Position numbers and translations under genes: made by a program. The notes beneath the pieces are model-generated. The model was not told the origin of the DNA and ran no database searches. It saw only the letters and a program-made list of their open reading frames with translations. A stretch of 64,000 nucleotides of DNA from an uncultured Clostridia bacterium (GTDB lineage Bacteria > Bacillota > Clostridia > Oscillospirales > Acutalibacteraceae), in contig CAMHAH010000007.1 of the NCBI GenBank assembly GCA_946183365.1, forward strand, positions 1-64,000, read 5' to 3'. Positions 55,101-61,969 of this stretch are shown piece by piece (position 1 is the stretch's first letter; each line of letters opens with the position of its first letter).

Positions 55101-55853
55101 AACATTCTCGATCGCTGAAGCAGTATATGCTTTGGCAGAAGCCCTGAAGCCTCCGAGGAGCTTAGCCGCTTCGGTGATATCATCGACGGTGATCCCGTTT
55201 TCGCTCTTCTCGATCTCTTTGTTCACAAGCTCCATCGTTGTCTGCCGATCTGCGCCGACCAGCGTCATGAAAAGAGCCATAGAAACCGCGTTAAGAACGG
55301 GATTGTTCTTCTTATACATATCATACATAGCGTTGATGAGGATATCGTTGCCTCCGAGGTTAACAGACACCAGATCGGCGTCCTTAACGGCGTTGACTGT
55401 GATATCGTGATACTTCGCAAGACCCGAAGTATCTAATTTCAGATAATAGTCCATCGCGAAGGCGCTGAAATCACTGACATAACCCTCGGTCGAAAGGACC
55501 TGAGCGACGTCACTCGCGCGATAGGCGCTCATAGAAAGGTTAGATGTCTTTACGTCTACTCCGCGCTCTGCACCGAGCTTCTGCAGCTCGTCGCCGAAGA
55601 GGGCGGGATAAGCGTTCGCTACCGGATGAGCGAGCAGATCCTCGCTCAGTATCAGCGCGGGATCGGCAGCGATAGACTCTACCGATACCTTAGCGTTGGG
55701 ATCGGTCAAGCCGAAACCGGAAGCGATGCTGTCGCCGAGGGCGACATAGTTGAAGGTTTTATTCTCTTGTGAGTCCGCGGCAAAAGCTGTCAGCGTACAG
55801 CTGAATACCATTATCAGCGCAAGCACAAGAGCAACTATTTTTCTTAGCTTCAT
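49122..55853 (-). CDS. Giant GDSL-lipase / papain-like / helical-repeat dockerin protein
   Basis: 2243 aa. Signal peptide to 25. Residues 33-435: SGNH hydrolase with YVALGDSIASG (Ser41), NLGGNDI and DPHPTAEGH. Then two related modules (about 505-815 and 1370-1640). Each has one conserved His and an Asn-Cys pair, FSILKNSCATVALRAWN and YSIFTMNCGTGVTKLWN, which resembles papain-like folds (inference). Ig-like and Flg_new-like parts lie between. Residues about 1690-2170 are six helical repeats of about 80 aa (FEEYKASALDAADALLNEDD type), coiled-coil-like, perhaps a stalk. A dockerin closes the protein (GDADVTGEVDILDATFIQRD, ADVDMDGFVSVVDATLIQSY). AAGGAG precedes the ATG. It could be an extracellular lipase or esterase held in a complex. 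Confidence 0.85.
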   Translation of the reverse strand: MKLRKIVALVLALIMVFSCTLTAFAADSQENKTFNYVALGDSIASGFGLTDPNAKVSVESIAADPALILSEDLLAHPVANAYPALFGDELQKLGAERGVDVKTSNLSMSAYRASDVAQVLSTEGYVSDFSAFAMDYYLKLDTSGLAKYHDITVNAVKDADLVSVNLGGNDILINAMYDMYKKNNPVLNAVSMALFMTLVGADRQTTMELVNKEIEKSENGITVDDITEAAKLLGGFRASAKAYTASAIENVRSVVDNVKAINPDTDIAVVNMYSPFGNSLEYSGQVLDLSTVLTNIFKKAAAQASGSDIAVEDVELLPTGAAEDKIDDLLDNAEELDQIITDGNGSADDKSARVKALLSIIASEVSYPLQYLTIGKAVDSRVQELNEGLKGVAADTGSSYVDIHNISNENNMDPHPTAEGHREIADILTATLAEKVFPGCFDKNLEMTVGDVLADFAEDGVVCGSSDPSVAWVDENGALNAMKPGTALITNGKLKYTVTVGEYSDGTGVAGNLKILARYNDSMQFYDGHVYLLFTSYQDGVTINVPDLYAGYEIEDYYYPNIREDISVGSNHTDKDADGYFKLNKDMKSVTLNRGEIVTIGMYRDFDLTVPQAALGSVENSSAWSEVTAAGKAAVVKNVFGFLENGKISTDEFVARIKEIAAEVGVDYNKLLDGVVDGGVCFNRELYNQKLEWDQFENVTYEMDITNKQLNTMAMYLGGNNGKFSILKNSCATVALRAWNAAVGTRNGEKTAHYLTAEADGIFKLIDAPKGVRDNIVKRLPGYYLNNAQGVAEPNASFEDETGYVYVSAPESVSPVEYNYTDSAIKVEDFYTNLTDLVNAAKAGQDVFYNKDYQKIDVTVNSGDGVINGIDFDINGKTVTLDGTNIPGNGIWFKTSVDALADGESYYVTDAEGKTLASDYFEDDGVLAFHVDSLPQSYRIISTSDGAQNILRVSDKNNGVSSDVEVYYYKDGVKTVVNNSAAVKEGTKIYVKAAVAENELDHIINSIHIGGDWINDDDHYDAAEGAYFGTMPGCYTELEIDYATAKVTTEQKNIIQIFKGDRLNVDDYAHITTNDEPGYALDMLKWKIVDDQNGALTVDGNELAAVKEGTAIVWACAKGNENIGIPFSVEVGSKRSDYVSVSFNGEAGEEYFLYASGEDVPSKLIPYSGYLIEKGSDVALYPAVKESKALFAVLCNGKALSLPEDDAGVASAFIKADTDLDFAAAFADAEIKNMPKEINLTSSDDTYQLEAYTRYKGILSIVAPYDGRLTYTSSDSLIDVDENGLITVTGDIPEDGAAVYVTAYAGSSNGMVYAATRVVVGDYDGDRIVGRLTIHARPIHKGELVAHGALTYTTYEDTDLDVSYYEYYKPNDKYNDLMRDYADHPEKYSSDPAVYNDNELEIEDRESYFDVTTNGPESAPATISLKSGESFTVSNYSFDDTHMDLLIRALENGDIQNSSAAQALVYQMYQYKSGGEVDTDMAFNGLVGTFAKIIKDSREYGENPANGHSIGGICIDREIYNQFRSNNTQLPNNYYSVDITAEEFERMKAYLADPENNYYSIFTMNCGTGVTKLWNTILSDKPELNLKANYTGVSTEPESLNINIGLLTAKDLLSDYDGEGGVNFIPRTLAHKLSYNELIEAIDALGEVEVTDEYKAKLDELKAAYDELNDTEKTFITNSDKLIDALNAYNEAKLAQDKEAFEEYKNGAVEKAAAMLKEDDNPVSKALVELFEKAIGMAEYDETKSLEENEAMVDAALKVLADSLEKQRLIDEEVRKAEEFEAYKKEAIDAASAMLNENDSIVSKSLAEIAKFAVAVTEYDPEKTPDENKAVIDASLEALSAALDKQRELEKNIAEFEEYKASALDAADALLNEDDTVVSKALVEIVKAGISVIPYDPEDTPENNRAVVDETLEALKEAIETQRLAEKDKVEYGKYKASVLEAADALVNEDDSVASETLVKIVKAAIAVTPYDDEKTLEENKAILDEALEALKEALENQRELEKNIADFEEYKASVSEAADALVNEDDSPETKLLADLGKSAIESAVYDPEKTLDENKAALDEALKSLEEALDAQRELEKNIAVFEEYKASVSEAAGQLASEDDGLATKIVAALGKAAIDNAPYDPDKTPEENKAALDELLKKVTRSVEKQRILEHPILGDADVTGEVDILDATFIQRDLANIETPEPINDFLADVDMDGFVSVVDATLIQSYLNDFENPYLIGEHILVDPDELLFSELATEAD
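49400..50790. repeat. Tandem coding repeats of about 240 bp in the giant lipase gene
   Basis: Six units with the phrases NEDD or EDD, KALVEI-like helices and YDPEKTxEENKA recur at an even spacing. Such repeats can expand or shrink by recombination. Confidence 0.7.
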
Positions 55854-55925
55854 ATGTATTCTCCTTTGCTAAAATATACTGATTTATATTAACGCCGTAA
55901 AAACAGCATAGTTTACAATATGTAT

Positions 55926-57635
55926 TTATTCGTCATTCAGGATTCTTTTTTCAAGAGCCCGATAATCGACCTTGCCGCGCGGTGTACGCGGTAAAGCCTC
56001 AACGAAGCTGACCCTCTCGGGTATCGAGTAATCGGGCAGCTTAGCCGAGCAATGCTCCAGGATCCTTTCTTTGAGCTCATCCGAGGGCTCGACGCCGTCG
56101 TTCAGCTCAATGACAGCCAAAGGATAATTAATGCGTTTATCATCGGGGATACCGATAACGCAGCTCAGCCGAACGCTCTCAAATGAATTAAGAACATTTT
56201 CGATACGAACGGGGAACAGCTTTGTAGGGCTGCCGTCGTTTCCTCTGGTCATGATTATGCGCTTGATCCTGCCGGTTATGCGGAGTATACCTTTTTTATC
56301 GATATAGCCGAGATCGCCGGTGTGCAGCCAGCGCTGACCGTCAGCGTGGGTGTGGATCATCTCGTCGGTAGCCTGCTGATTTTTATAGTAGCCTATCATA
56401 AGAGTGGGACCCGAGAAGCATATCTCACCCTCTTGGTTATAGCCCAATTCTTTATTGGTATCAACGTCGGCTATCATACAGCCTACCTTTGAAAGCGGTA
56501 TACCGACGCTGTCGTCCATCTCGGGATCAAGGGTGGTAAGGGTAGACGCGCACACGAGCTCGGTCATGCCCAAGCCCTTAGTCAGCTTGCACTGAGAGCC
56601 GAAATCTTTGAAAAGCTTATTGACCGCCTCTTCGTTCTGAGGAGCCATCGCCTCTCCGCCGTAGACCGCTATCTTGATACACGAGAGATCGGGCTTCTCA
56701 TTAGGAACAGCCAGCATAGCCTCCCAGTAAGGCGGTATCGAGGTGATATTAGTGGGTCTGTATTTCTTGATATAATCATAAAACTGCGTCGGCTCATATT
56801 TCGGGACCATGATACAGGTTATACCCAGAGCTATGGGCTCGAGCATAGCGTTGACAAGGCTGTAGTTGATGAACGGCGGCAACACGACCAGATGGCTCAT
56901 ACCGCGGTATACGCCCGTCGCGCTCGCGATCTGTACTATAACGGCGTTTATGCTGATATCGGAATTCATAACGCCCTTCGGGTTGCCGGTAGTACCGCCC
57001 GTATGGGATATCACGGCGACGTCCGACGGATTTTTCTTCACATCGGGTAATGGAGTATCCTTGCCAAGCTCCATGAAAGTCTGCCAGTTTATGATACGAC
57101 CGTTATCAGGCAGCTCCAAAGGCGGGATCTTTGACTGCAATATCGGCAGGGAGTCGGCGATAGTGACTACGATCACACGGCGCAGCCCGGTCTTATCGAG
57201 CTGATCCTTCAACAGCTGATAGGTCTTGTCGAAAAGCACGGCTACCTCGCCGCCAACCTCATTCAGATAGAACAGCAGCTCGGAGACGCCCGCGAGCGGA
57301 TGGATCATATTGGATACCGCGCCGAGCTTATTGAGCGCGTAGACCGAGTACAGAGCCTCGGGTACGGTAGGCAGGGCGACGGTCACTATATCGCCGCTCT
57401 TTACTCCCGCCGCGGTAAATGCCTTTGCGGTATTGTCGATATATGAAAACAACGCTTGATAGCTGATCTCGCGGCCGAGGTAATTGATCGCGATCTCCTG
57501 AGGATAATCACGGTTGTTAGCGTACATATACTCATACACCGTTGCCTCGGGAAGCTCGACATTCACCGTTTCTTCGCTGTAATAGCTGAGCCACGGCTTC
57601 TCTACGGATGGGGTCGTTGCACGGTTATAATTCAT
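55926..57635 (-). CDS. Acyl-CoA synthetase (AMP-binding family)
   Basis: 569 aa. Motif A3 SHTGGTTGNPKGVM, A5 GLGMTELVCA, A7 RWLHTGDLGYIDKKGIL, A8 ITGRIKRIIMTRG and the C-terminal PRTPRGKVDYRAL with the catalytic Lys. It activates a carboxylic acid to the adenylate and CoA ester; the fatty or aromatic substrate cannot be told from sequence alone. It stands alone upstream of the giant lipase gene, with 72 bases between. Confidence 0.9.
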   Translation of the reverse strand: MNYNRATTPSVEKPWLSYYSEETVNVELPEATVYEYMYANNRDYPQEIAINYLGREISYQALFSYIDNTAKAFTAAGVKSGDIVTVALPTVPEALYSVYALNKLGAVSNMIHPLAGVSELLFYLNEVGGEVAVLFDKTYQLLKDQLDKTGLRRVIVVTIADSLPILQSKIPPLELPDNGRIINWQTFMELGKDTPLPDVKKNPSDVAVISHTGGTTGNPKGVMNSDISINAVIVQIASATGVYRGMSHLVVLPPFINYSLVNAMLEPIALGITCIMVPKYEPTQFYDYIKKYRPTNITSIPPYWEAMLAVPNEKPDLSCIKIAVYGGEAMAPQNEEAVNKLFKDFGSQCKLTKGLGMTELVCASTLTTLDPEMDDSVGIPLSKVGCMIADVDTNKELGYNQEGEICFSGPTLMIGYYKNQQATDEMIHTHADGQRWLHTGDLGYIDKKGILRITGRIKRIIMTRGNDGSPTKLFPVRIENVLNSFESVRLSCVIGIPDDKRINYPLAVIELNDGVEPSDELKERILEHCSAKLPDYSIPERVSFVEALPRTPRGKVDYRALEKRILNDE

Positions 57636-57785
57636 GTTTTCTTCCTTTCAAGCGTGAAATATGCAGTCTATACTTATACAGATAATATTATATCAAATAA
57701 ATATCGATTTGTCATCAAATATTTTCAAATAATTGAACCATTTTTCAGAAAAAATTGTAAAAACAAAAGTCATTATATGATATTG

Positions 57786-57814
57786 TTTACATTTGACAGC
57801 AACAGATATATAAT
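57786..57814 (+). promoter_or_regulatory. Promoter of the aldose 1-epimerase gene
   Basis: TTTACA (57786-57791), 17-base spacer, TATAAT (57809-57814). The better hexamer TTGACA at 57793-57798 would leave only 10 bases and is not used. Confidence 0.55.
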
Positions 57815-57839
57815 TATCTCTGAAAAGGAGGTCGTGCAA

Positions 57840-58874
57840 ATGGATATCACTTCAAAAGCCTTCGGAAAAACCAAAGACGGCAGAACCGTCACCGAATACT
57901 CGATGACGAACGATAAAGGGATGAGCGTAAAGATACTAAGCTTAGGCTGTATCATACGCTGTATCTGTGTCCCGGATAAGAACGGAGAAATAAGAGACGT
58001 CGTACTCGGATATGATACCGCAGAGGATTACGAGAACGGCTCGGTATTCTACGGCGCTTTTGTCGGCAGATACGCGAACCGTATCAAAGGAGCTCGCTTC
58101 ACACTGAACGGCAAGGTCTATGAGCTTGAAAAGAACAGCGGAGAGAACCATATCCACGGCATCTATCCCGATACTGTCTTTGACGGACATATAAATGGCA
58201 ATACCCTTGTGCTCAGCCATTTAAGCCCGGCGTTTGACGAGGGATATCCGGGTAACCTGAGTATAGAGGTACGGTATACTCTCACAAACGACAATGCCCT
58301 TGAGATAGAATACAAGGCTCAAACCGATGATGATACCGTGATAAATCTCACCAATCACTCATATTTCAACCTTAACGGTCAGGACGGCTCGGATATACTC
58401 GAGCATAGGCTCATGATGAACTCCGACAGCTTCACCGAGGTAAACTCGGATACCATACCGACGGGCAGGATACTTTCCGTCGAGGGCACTCCGCTCGACT
58501 TTCGTGAAACGAAAACTATCGGCAGGGATATAACCGCTGACTGTGAACAGCTCAGGCTGTGCGGCGGATACGACCATAACATGATAATCGGAGGCAGCGG
58601 ACTGAGGCTTTTCGCCTGTGCCGCTTCGGATATCTCCGGCATTAAGATGGAATGTCTCTCGACCCAGCCCGCGGTACAGCTGTATTCAGGCAACTATATC
58701 GCTACAGATACCGTAAAGCGCGGCAAGTGCGGTATCCGCTACCCGAAGCGCGGGGGCTTCTGTCTTGAGGCCCAGCATTACCCCTGTTCTCCGAACTTCG
58801 ACGAGTTCCCGAACACGGTACTTAAGCCGGATGAGGAATATTATCAAAAGACCGTGTACAGGTTTTATACATAA
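57840..58874 (+). CDS. galM: Aldose 1-epimerase (galactose mutarotase)
   Basis: 344 aa from the ATG at 57840, chosen for AAAAGGAGG 8 bases upstream; the upstream in-frame extension is non-coding. Sequence landmarks: GRYANRIKGARFTLNGK, ENHIHGIYPDTVFDG, INLTNHSYFNLNGQD (catalytic His), GGYDHNMII and the C-terminal FCLEAQHYPCSPNF (Glu, His). The enzyme interconverts alpha and beta anomers of hexoses; it fits a sugar-fermenting anaerobe. The usual LHGG is IHGI here. Confidence 0.9.
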   Translation: MDITSKAFGKTKDGRTVTEYSMTNDKGMSVKILSLGCIIRCICVPDKNGEIRDVVLGYDTAEDYENGSVFYGAFVGRYANRIKGARFTLNGKVYELEKNSGENHIHGIYPDTVFDGHINGNTLVLSHLSPAFDEGYPGNLSIEVRYTLTNDNALEIEYKAQTDDDTVINLTNHSYFNLNGQDGSDILEHRLMMNSDSFTEVNSDTIPTGRILSVEGTPLDFRETKTIGRDITADCEQLRLCGGYDHNMIIGGSGLRLFACAASDISGIKMECLSTQPAVQLYSGNYIATDTVKRGKCGIRYPKRGGFCLEAQHYPCSPNFDEFPNTVLKPDEEYYQKTVYRFYT

Positions 58875-58879
58875 AGGCT

Positions 58880-58914
58880 ATCCCGTATAAGCTCCGCGCT
58901 TATGCGGGATTTTT
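58880..58914 (+). terminator. Terminator of galM
   Basis: ATCCCGTATAAGC pairs with GCTTATGCGGGAT (one mismatch) and is followed by TTTT. Confidence 0.8.
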
Positions 58915-59096
58915 CAATGTTCGCATAATGTTCATATTTATATCACACAGATATCATATTGACAGGTTAATATACAGGCATAGAAACAAAAAAGCAGGTG
59001 ATGAGGATGAATAATATCACAGTCTGAAACGATCATCAGACAGCAAAGTATAAAAACTATCCCAATAACAATTATCTTGAAAAGGTGGTAAATATA
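58915..59096. other. Leader region of the 63-aa gene
   Basis: A very short frame (MNNITV, starting at 59009 after GGTGATGAGG) precedes it. It could be a leader peptide, but this is weak. Confidence 0.2.
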
Positions 59097-59288
59097 ATGA
59101 AAATGTCCTCAAATATCACGGGCTTTGAGAGCTCAGCAGACCTTATGGAGCTCAGAAGAGCGAACATCAGAAGCCGCAGACAAAAGAAAGCGGAACGCTT
59201 ATTCGGCGTAAACGCTCACATGAGCGAAGATATAACAAACACTGTTATAATCCCCTTCCCCGCTCCCGATTATCCGCTGACGGCATAA
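59097..59288 (+). CDS. Unknown 63-aa basic protein
   Basis: AAAGGTGG lies 8 bases before the ATG at 59097. The protein begins MKMSSNITGFESSADL, has a strongly basic middle (ELRRANIRSRRQKKAERLFG) and a proline-containing hydrophobic end (NTVIIPFPAPDYPLTA). No family recognised. Good ribosome site and distinct composition support translation. It is followed immediately by a repeat element. Confidence 0.5.
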   Translation: MKMSSNITGFESSADLMELRRANIRSRRQKKAERLFGVNAHMSEDITNTVIIPFPAPDYPLTA

Positions 59289-59306
59289 CTCTCCGAGAAC
59301 TCATTA

Positions 59307-59464
59307 TACTAAGTTTCATTAAAACACTTTAACATTTATTGCGTTAAATTCCGTATTACTTCGTTGTCCTCCTTGACAGGCGCCAGCCTGCCTGCGTCGT
59401 CCGCCTTGTTCTACGAAATTTTCCGTTAATAAAATTTGTTAAAGCGTTTAATGGAAACTTAGTA
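59307..59464. mobile_element. MITE-like element, copy C
   Basis: 158 bp, nearly identical to copy A, with TACTAAG/CTTAGTA ends and TTA on both sides. It lies 18 bases past the stop of the 63-aa gene. Confidence 0.8.
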
Positions 59465-59517
59465 TTATAAAATAACAAGCTAACTTTCTTTTCATATACA
59501 GAGAACTCCTCCTAAAA

Positions 59518-59548
59518 CGGCACAGCAATCACAAGCTGTGCCGCTTTT
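59518..59548. terminator. Terminator downstream of repeat copy C
   Basis: CGGCACAGC pairs with GCTGTGCCG and is followed by CTTTTG. Confidence 0.65.
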
Positions 59549-59712
59549 GTTAATATGTACAAAACAACATCGCCGATTTATCGCATATTCACAAAAACCA
59601 TTTTCAGCCTTTATTTATTATAAACCTTATGATATTATAATTCTGTCATTTTTACGATCGTTATATTATTTTAACTCACACAAACAACACACGTTTTTAT
59701 ACAGAGAAAGCT
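59549..59712. other. Upstream region of the metallophosphoesterase gene
   Basis: AT-rich; it must hold the promoter, but no strong hexamer pair was identified. Confidence 0.3.
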
Positions 59713-60699
59713 ATGATAAACGACAAAAAGCATTATCGCTTCGCCCTGATCTCGGATATCCACATAGACCGCGAGAACAAAGGTAAAAACACCTATTTCA
59801 TCTATGCCGAGGAGAACCTGTCAAGAGCTCTCGGGATAATCAAAGACCTCGGCTGTGATTTCATCATCAGCACCGGAGATCAGGTCACCAACGCTTCGGG
59901 AGCAGAAGAGGAATGGCGGGTCTACCGCGATATCATCAAGCGCTCGGGCTGCAAAGATCGGATATACGCGGCTCTCGGCAATCACGAAACACGCAGCGCA
60001 AAATACGGTATCAACACCCTCGAAGAGTGTATCTCTGACTTTATCAAATACGCGGAGCTTGATAAAAAGGATATCATCCGACCCGACTGCAAGCCGTATT
60101 ATATTATGACCGAACCTGTATTCGGCGATGTATTCATCTTCATGGCGAACGAGAAGGGCGCGGATATAAATGAGCTCGACAACTTCTCAGACGAACAGAT
60201 GGACTGGGCCGAGGATACGCTGAGAAAGTATACCGCCGAAGGACGAAATATATATCTGATACAGCACGCGAATTACTATAAATACGGCGCGGGCGACGAT
60301 TTGACCGAGCCCGCCTATGAGGGCGCTGTCAGGACGATCGATGAGAAAGGAAACACCTTCAAAAACAATCTGAGGTTCAAACGTCTGACAGAGAAATACA
60401 GGGACATGATATGGGTATCGGGTCATACTCATATCGACCTTGAGGATGATGTGAACTACTCAGACAACGGCGGCAAAAGCTGTCATATGCTTCATATCCC
60501 CGCGCTGGCGGGCACAACGCGGCTGAGCCGCGACAGCAAGGGCAAAAGGACGCTTGACCGAACCTTTCACAAAGGCTCGTCACAGGGTTATATCGTCGAT
60601 GTTTATGAGGATAAAACGGTTTTCTCGGGTATCGACCTTTACAGCGGAGAGTTCTACCCTCAATACACCTACACAATATACAGAAAGCGGGACAAATGA
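59713..60699 (+). CDS. Calcineurin-like metallophosphoesterase
   Basis: 328 aa. The five metal-binding motifs are present: ISDIHID, STGDQVTN, LGNHETR, QHANYY and SGHTHID. No signal peptide is visible, so it is probably cytoplasmic. The substrate is a phosphomonoester or diester of unknown type. It overlaps the following secreted nuclease gene by 4 bases (ATGA), which suggests a joint role in using nucleic acid phosphate; inference only. Confidence 0.88.
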   Translation: MINDKKHYRFALISDIHIDRENKGKNTYFIYAEENLSRALGIIKDLGCDFIISTGDQVTNASGAEEEWRVYRDIIKRSGCKDRIYAALGNHETRSAKYGINTLEECISDFIKYAELDKKDIIRPDCKPYYIMTEPVFGDVFIFMANEKGADINELDNFSDEQMDWAEDTLRKYTAEGRNIYLIQHANYYKYGAGDDLTEPAYEGAVRTIDEKGNTFKNNLRFKRLTEKYRDMIWVSGHTHIDLEDDVNYSDNGGKSCHMLHIPALAGTTRLSRDSKGKRTLDRTFHKGSSQGYIVDVYEDKTVFSGIDLYSGEFYPQYTYTIYRKRDK

Positions 60700-61913
60700 T
60701 GACCAAACGCTTTTTAAGAATACTTCTGATCTGCCTGCCGATATTCGCGAGCTCTGCGGCTCTGCCTGTCTCGGCGGGTGCTCTCGGCACACTCCCCTCG
60801 CCCAACAGCGAACCGAGACACGTTGTCTGCACGGAATTGTCTCAGCAGGCCAAGGAATATTATACCGATGAGTATCGCTATATGAGCCTGAGCACGATGT
60901 CGGCGGCTGAGGACGTATCGACAAGCTACTCGGCTACACAGAACAATGAGCTGTACTCAGCCCTGCACTCGCTTATGGCTCAGACCCACACCTACTACGC
61001 CACATACTCGGGATACAACAAAGGCTCTCTCGCATATTTCTGGAACAGCACCGACGCTGTTGAGAACAGCAGCACATATATCATGTTCTACTCAGACGTC
61101 ATGGGCAACGCCGAAGGGGTATCGCTGAACCGCGAACACATATGGCCTAAGAGCCACGCCTCTTTCGCTACCAAGAAGGGCGGCGGAGGCTCTGACCTGC
61201 ACCATCTTCGCCCGTCGGCAAGCAAAGTGAATTCAGCCAAGAGCGACCATATCTTCGGCAATGTCAACGGAGTGTATGACAGCGGCGTGACAGAAGGGAT
61301 ATTCAACGGCGAGGTATGCTGGTACCTCAACAAAAGCCTCGATCTCTTTGAATGTAAGGATGACGTAAAGGGAGACGTCGCGAGGATACTGCTGTATGTT
61401 TACTGCCGCTGGGAACAGCCGAACCTCTATACCGATATGAAGGAAAACCTGCCCACGCCCGACAGCGACAGCAAATCAAACAGCGGTACAAAGGTGATCG
61501 AGAGCCTCGATACCCTGCTGAGCTGGTGCGAGAGCGACCCCGTCGACACATGGGAGATGGAGCGCAACGACCTTGTGCAGGATATACAGGGCAACCGCAA
61601 TGTTTTCATCGATTATCCCGAGCTTGCCTTTCAAATGTTCGGCAGGGATATACCCGACGATATGACCACGCCGAGTTCAGCTGATAAACCGATAATCAGA
61701 TCACTCAGAGGCGACGCCGACCGCGACGGCGAGGTGACCGTGACCGACGCGACTGCGATACAGCGCGTGCTGATAAACGTTTCGGGTATCGAGACCATAG
61801 ACCCCGACAGAGCCGATATCAACGGGGACGGAGTAGATGTGACAGACGCGACCCTTATACAGCGCTTTATTTTAAAGATAGCGAACCCGTTCAATATAGG
61901 AGACGAGATTTGA
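60696..61913 (+). CDS. Secreted endonuclease I with dockerin
   Basis: 405 aa. Signal peptide to about 27. The nuclease domain (about 60-300) has the endonuclease I motif NREHIWPKSHASFATK and the following SDLHHLRPSASKVNSAKSDH, with the catalytic and Mg-binding residues in place. The dockerin is at about 340-405 (GDADRDGEVTVTDATAIQRV, ADINGDGVDVTDATLIQRFI). It would degrade DNA or RNA outside the cell while attached to a cohesin. A nuclease carrying a dockerin is unusual. It is coupled to the metallophosphoesterase gene. Confidence 0.88.
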   Translation: MMTKRFLRILLICLPIFASSAALPVSAGALGTLPSPNSEPRHVVCTELSQQAKEYYTDEYRYMSLSTMSAAEDVSTSYSATQNNELYSALHSLMAQTHTYYATYSGYNKGSLAYFWNSTDAVENSSTYIMFYSDVMGNAEGVSLNREHIWPKSHASFATKKGGGGSDLHHLRPSASKVNSAKSDHIFGNVNGVYDSGVTEGIFNGEVCWYLNKSLDLFECKDDVKGDVARILLYVYCRWEQPNLYTDMKENLPTPDSDSKSNSGTKVIESLDTLLSWCESDPVDTWEMERNDLVQDIQGNRNVFIDYPELAFQMFGRDIPDDMTTPSSADKPIIRSLRGDADRDGEVTVTDATAIQRVLINVSGIETIDPDRADINGDGVDVTDATLIQRFILKIANPFNIGDEI

Positions 61914-61920
61914 AATAAAA

Positions 61921-61963
61921 CAAAATGCCGTGTGAAGTATCTACCTCACACGGCATAGTTTTG
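61921..61963. terminator. Bidirectional terminator between nuclease and ddh
   Basis: ATGCCGTGTGA (61925-61935) pairs perfectly with TCACACGGCAT (61946-61956), with A and T runs on both sides. Confidence 0.8.
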
Positions 61964-61969
61964 TTTTGC

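Noticed and set aside
57793..57814. TTGACA and TATAAT before galM as one promoter
   Set aside because: The spacer would be only 10 bases; TTTACA with 17 bases is used instead.
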